NCBI GenBank assembly: GCA_001399705.1
Contig: LJCR01000093.1
Coordinates: 1-7,639, forward strand
Length of the DNA: 7,639 bases
Direction of reading: 5' to 3'
DNA from: Kouleothrix aurantiaca
GTDB taxonomy: Bacteria > Chloroflexota > Chloroflexia > Chloroflexales > Roseiflexaceae
In this document: positions 5,388-7,639 of the stretch, piece by piece
How positions within the stretch are numbered: position 1 is the first letter of the stretch
Layout of the letters: every line of letters starts with the position of its first letter
Made by a program: the position numbers and the translations under genes
The notes under the pieces: generated by a model
Databases searched by the model: none
The model's input: only the letters and a program-made list of their open reading frames with translations
What the model was told of the DNA's origin: nothing

Positions 5388-5534
5388 AGCTGATGGCATG
5401 TCTGTGTCAAAGTTCAAATGAGGATGCGCTTGATTGGCAGATGAGGCAGATGGCACAGATGTGAGGTTTCTAATCTGCGTAAGCTGTGTAATCTGCGGAT
5501 GTCTTGGGACTTTGACATGCCTCTGAGCTGATGG
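5388..5534. mobile_element. Possible miniature insertion element with nonamer-repeat arms (MITE-like)
   Basis: A 9-base direct repeat AGCTGATGG (5388-5396 and 5526-5534) flanks 129 bases that are rich in inverted symmetry. Near the ends, GTCAAAGT (5406-5413) pairs ACTTTGAC (5509-5516), and GGCATG (5395-5400) pairs CATGCC (5516-5521), offset by a 6-base extra TGTGTC-like stretch on the left. Inside, three nonamers on one arm (GGCAGATGA, GGCAGATGG, CACAGATGT, 5436-5462) face three on the other (TAATCTGCG, TAAGCTGTG, TAATCTGCG, 5471-5497), giving a long imperfect hairpin. It has no coding capacity. Joining across one copy of the direct repeat would give an intact leader with GGTGA before the SDR start. 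A non-autonomous insertion is an inference; it could instead be a resident intergenic repeat. Confidence 0.45.
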
Positions 5535-5542
5535 TGACGCAT

Positions 5543-6256
5543 ATGGAGTTTGCTGAGCAGGTAGCAATTGTGGTTGGCGGCTCGCGCGGTATTGGCGCGG
5601 CAGTGGTGCGCAAGCTGTCCGCGCAGGGCGCGCGCGTGGTGGCCGGCTTTCACACCCGCGCCGCCGACGCCGAGGCGCTGGCGGCAAGCTGCGCCGGGCT
5701 GCCGGGCGAGGTGGTGGCGCAGCAGTGCGACGTGCGCTCGCGCGAGTCAGTTGATGCGCTGGTGGCGGGCACGCTGGAGCGCTGGGGCCGGATCGATGTG
5801 CTGGTGAACAGCGCCGGTGGCGCGCTGGTGCAGCCGTTCGAGGAGATCAAGCTAGCCGACTGGGAAGGCGCGCTGCGCATTGGCCTGACGAGCGTGTTTC
5901 TGGCGTGCAAGCATGTCGCTCCGCGCATGGGCGCGGGCGGGCTGATCGTCAATGTTGCGTCGGTGGCGGCGCGCCAGGCATTTCCCGGCTGGTCGGCCTA
6001 TGTGGCGGCAAAACATGGCCTGCTGGGCTTTTCGGGCGCCATCCGCGAAGAACTGCGCCCGCGCGGCATTCGCGTCAGCGTGGTGCTGCCCGCCGCCACC
6101 GACACCGCGCTGTGGGATGCGCTGCCGGGCGAGTGGAACCGCGCTACCATGCTCCGCGCCGAAGACGTTGGCGCGGCGATCGCGCAGCTGGCCGCCCAGC
6201 CCGCCTATATGACCACCGAAGAATTGACGGTTGGGCACGTGGCCGGGAGGCTGTAA
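5543..6256 (+). CDS. Short-chain dehydrogenase/reductase (FabG-like), tetrad Asn replaced by Gly
   Basis: A protein of 237 residues, the classical SDR size. The Rossmann nucleotide site GGSRGIG is at residues 12-18 and NSAGG (89-93) is the structural NNAG motif. Catalytic S140 (NVASVAA), Y153 and K157 (YVAAK) are all present. The C-terminal part has the expected VLPAATDTALW region replacing the usual P-G--T motif. The Asn of the N-S-Y-K tetrad, in the helix read as W-----NL--VF in FabG, is Gly114 here (RIGLTSVF). It could be the FabG of the neighbouring fatty-acid genes, but the altered tetrad and the 332-base gap from fabD argue for another NAD(P)H-dependent oxidoreductase; the substrate is unknown. 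ATG 5543 is preferred because GGTGA (5533-5537) precedes it; ATG 5531 would add four residues and lies inside the direct repeat of the upstream element. Confidence 0.9.
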   Translation: MEFAEQVAIVVGGSRGIGAAVVRKLSAQGARVVAGFHTRAADAEALAASCAGLPGEVVAQQCDVRSRESVDALVAGTLERWGRIDVLVNSAGGALVQPFEEIKLADWEGALRIGLTSVFLACKHVAPRMGAGGLIVNVASVAARQAFPGWSAYVAAKHGLLGFSGAIREELRPRGIRVSVVLPAATDTALWDALPGEWNRATMLRAEDVGAAIAQLAAQPAYMTTEELTVGHVAGRL

Positions 6257-6274
6257 AAGCTGCCAGCGAAATAC

Positions 6275-6304
6275 ATCCACAGGTTAGGCAGATTTCGCAG
6301 AACT
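6275..6304 (+). repeat. Second nonamer-repeat array, after the SDR gene
   Basis: ATCC followed by degenerate nonamers CACAGGTTA, GGCAGATTT, CGCAGAACT. Compared with the reverse complement of the 5471-5500 arm upstream of the SDR, about 21 of 30 bases agree without gaps. The SDR gene is therefore bracketed by related repeats. The array is part of the 132-base spacer before the Rieske gene. Confidence 0.5.
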
Positions 6305-6352
6305 GCGGTTGAATCGAACCAAACGTCATTCTACAGGATGCGCAACGCGAGC

Positions 6353-6372
6353 GAGCCAGATCACCCTGGCTC
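6353..6372 (+). promoter_or_regulatory. Leader hairpin just upstream of the Rieske gene
   Basis: GAGCCAG (6353-6359) and CTGGCTC (6366-6372) form a perfect 7-bp stem with a 6-base loop, ending 16 bases before the ATG. No U tract follows, so a terminator is unlikely. No Shine-Dalgarno is visible between it and the start codon, so it may shape translation initiation or be a protein-binding site. Confidence 0.4.
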
Positions 6373-6388
6373 CTGAGCCTTCAAAACT

Positions 6389-6724
6389 ATGCCCTCAGAA
6401 CGAATTCGCGTCGCCGCTGTTGGCGACATTCCGCCCGGCGCGATGCGCTATTTCGACCTCGATGGCTTGCCTGTGGCGCTGGCAAACGCCGGCGGCACAA
6501 TCTACGCCTTCAGCGACGTATGCCGCCACGAAGGCGGCCCGCTTTCGGCCGGCGCGCTGATCGACGAAACAGTGACATGCCCCTGGCACGGCTGGACCTA
6601 CAGCATCCGCACTGGCAAGGCAATCGTCCCGCCGGTGGGTATTCGAATCCCAGTGTACCCCGTCCATATCAGCGGCGACGATGTATTTGTCGAGATCGAC
6701 TGGCCCGACGAGCACGAAGTTTAG
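6389..6724 (+). CDS. Stand-alone Rieske [2Fe-2S] ferredoxin-like protein
   Basis: A protein of 111 residues made of a single Rieske domain. Cluster ligands are complete: C45 and H47 in VCRHEGGPLS, C64 and H67 in TCPWHGWTYSIRTGK, spaced C-x-H-x16-C-x2-H. The CPWHGW form and the absence of a membrane anchor or signal peptide point to the soluble ferredoxin type (electron carriers of ring-hydroxylating oxygenases, or NirD-like small subunits), not the cytochrome bc1/b6f type. It probably passes electrons between a reductase and an oxygenase or other enzyme in the cytoplasm; no such partner is visible here. The neighbouring SDR (132 bases upstream) is a possible functional companion only by position. 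The ATG at 6389 is the only start after an in-frame stop at 6374, but it lacks an obvious ribosome binding site, and a hairpin lies at 6353-6372. Confidence 0.92.
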   Translation: MPSERIRVAAVGDIPPGAMRYFDLDGLPVALANAGGTIYAFSDVCRHEGGPLSAGALIDETVTCPWHGWTYSIRTGKAIVPPVGIRIPVYPVHISGDDVFVEIDWPDEHEV

Positions 6725-6868
6725 CCATTGTTATGGGTTCAGGCTTGCCAGGGCATGTATAATATTGAGGGTGCCAGACGTTTGTTTCTCATGGAATACT
6801 ATTATTTGTAGTATGCTTGCTCGGTGTAAGTTGCTTGATTCACGCGATAGTGATATACATGGGCAATT
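6725..6868. promoter_or_regulatory. AT-richer spacer before the membrane-protein gene, candidate promoter region
   Basis: This spacer is visibly richer in A and T than the coding DNA around it. It holds a perfect -10 hexamer TATAAT (6758-6763) without a good -35 at normal distance. A hairpin of ATACTA (6796-6801) with TAGTAT (6809-6814) around a 7-base loop follows. A weak second pair (TTGCTT 6831-6836, TATACA 6854-6859, 17 apart) lies nearer the gene. Promoter activity for the downstream gene is plausible but unproven. Confidence 0.4.
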
Positions 6869-7639
6869 GTGAGTGCACTGCTTGACAATCGGCGCGCGCG
6901 CATGAGTCGCGCGTTCGAGCGCAGCGCGCTTGCGCGCAACGCACTGGTGGCGGGCGTGGCGGTGCTGCTGGGCCTTGCCGGCGGCGCGGCTGTGGCGTTT
7001 GCCCCGCCCTGGATCGCGTTTGCGGCCCTGCTGGCGCTGGTTCCCGTGTACCTGGTGCTCCGCTCGACGGATGTCGGGCTGGCCAGCAGCGTCCTGGTTG
7101 CCACGATCCTGCCGTTTGGCACCCTGCCGTTCAAGGCCGGCGTCACGCCAAATTTCCTGGAGCTGGCGCTGCTGGCCCTGCTGGCGATCTGGCTGCTGCG
7201 CCTGCTGATCAATCCCGACCAGTCGTTGGAGCTGACGCCGATTGGCTTGCCGCTGATAGGTTTCCTGGGCGTCACGCTGTTTTCCTTCATCCTTGGCTCC
7301 AACGCCAGCCCCGACTCTCTGACGCTGCATAACTACTTCAAGTTTTTGCTGGCGGTGCTGTTCTTTTTCAGCGTCGTGAATTGCGTGCGCACGCCTGTGC
7401 AGGCCAACTGGCTGATGCGCGCGCTGCTGATAGGCGGCGCTCTTTCCGCGCTGATCGGCCTGCTGCTGTTCGCCATGCCCGACGCGCTGGCCGAGCGCAT
7501 TCTGGTGGCGCTGGGGCCGATTGGCTACCCCACCAGCGGGCGCGTGCTGCGCTACGTCGCCGACGACCCGAGCGGCGTCGAGCGCGCGATTGGCCTGGCG
7601 GTCGACCCGAACAGCTTTGGCGGCATGCTTGCGCTGGTG
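6869..7639 (+). CDS. Polytopic membrane protein, O-antigen ligase/polymerase-like, 3' truncated
   Basis: The frame is open from GTG 6869 to the window end, giving 257 N-terminal residues of a longer protein. A TGA at 6851 bounds it upstream; GTG 6869 is the first plausible start, ATG 6902 (12th codon) the alternative, and neither has a strong ribosome binding site. A short Arg-rich cytoplasmic tail is followed by hydrophobic segments at about residues 26-44, 49-64, 76-86, 97-114, 127-142, 158-171 and 182-202, then a hydrophilic stretch containing GRVLRYVADDPSGVERAIGLAVDPNSFGGML. This topology, and the 'R-x-x-G...DPN-x-FG' type loop, resemble the Wzy/WaaL O-antigen ligase family, which polymerise or transfer lipid-linked polysaccharide at the outer face of the inner membrane. 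The family's large periplasmic loop and C-terminal helices lie beyond the window, so the assignment is tentative. Strong Leu/Ala/CTG-GCG bias is consistent with the neighbouring genes. Confidence 0.7.
   Translation, partial: MSALLDNRRARMSRAFERSALARNALVAGVAVLLGLAGGAAVAFAPPWIAFAALLALVPVYLVLRSTDVGLASSVLVATILPFGTLPFKAGVTPNFLELALLALLAIWLLRLLINPDQSLELTPIGLPLIGFLGVTLFSFILGSNASPDSLTLHNYFKFLLAVLFFFSVVNCVRTPVQANWLMRALLIGGALSALIGLLLFAMPDALAERILVALGPIGYPTSGRVLRYVADDPSGVERAIGLAVDPNSFGGMLALV

Noticed and set aside
5436..5497. CRISPR array
   Set aside because: The units are 9-base contiguous repeats with no spacers, far too short, and arranged as inverted arms; no cas genes are nearby.
6640..6665. tRNA T-arm-like sequence (GGGTATTCGAATCCC)
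   Set aside because: It lies inside the Rieske coding frame, which reads cleanly through it, and no acceptor stem, anticodon arm or D arm can be formed around it.
6745..6763. TTGCCA plus TATAAT as a full promoter
   Set aside because: The spacing is only 7 bases, much too short for sigma70-type recognition.

Overview
The window is GC-rich DNA (coding parts visibly well above 60% GC) with all eleven recognisable genes on the + strand. It most resembles a Chloroflexota (Chloroflexales-like) genome. The grounds are the pairing of coaD with a small coiled-coil protein of the 'LIDxLE...GRLLVDEE...IIDRMR..VPDELKQARR' type, the yceD-rpmF-fabH-fabD order without plsX, and the intergenic DNA loaded with short tandem and inverted repeats. 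The phylum call is an inference from gene content and style; no rRNA is present to prove it.

Layout. Positions 2-1999 are a tight run: the C-terminal part of an arginase/agmatinase-fold protein, rsmD (16S rRNA m2G966 methyltransferase) one base later, coaD (phosphopantetheine adenylyltransferase) and a 141-residue coiled-coil protein whose conserved N-terminus begins at a non-canonical codon. A textbook sigma70-type promoter (TTGACA, 17-bp spacer, TATAAT, 2091-2119) then drives yceD (DUF177) and rpmF (zinc-ribbon bL32). This unit is closed by a long, strong intrinsic terminator (2997-3056). A short palindrome precedes fabH (3-ketoacyl-ACP synthase III), and after about 190 bases of repeat-rich spacer comes fabD (malonyl-CoA:ACP transacylase). 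A 332-base spacer carries heptamer and nonamer repeats and a possible miniature insertion element. It is followed by an SDR oxidoreductase that lacks the tetrad Asn, a second nonamer array, a stand-alone Rieske [2Fe-2S] protein, an AT-richer spacer, and the N-terminal part of a polytopic membrane protein resembling the O-antigen ligase/polymerase family, cut by the window end.

How it fits together. CoaD supplies CoA (and so the ACP prosthetic group), FabD makes malonyl-ACP, and FabH performs the first condensation of type II fatty-acid synthesis. RsmD, YceD and bL32 serve ribosome assembly. The link between ribosome and fatty-acid genes (yceD-rpmF-fab) is the conserved bacterial one, but here plsX, fabG and acpP are absent from it and rpmF is transcriptionally insulated from fabH. 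The most unusual content lies between genes: three spacers around fabD and the SDR contain short tandem-repeat units (7, 8 and 9 nt), two of them arranged as inverted arms.
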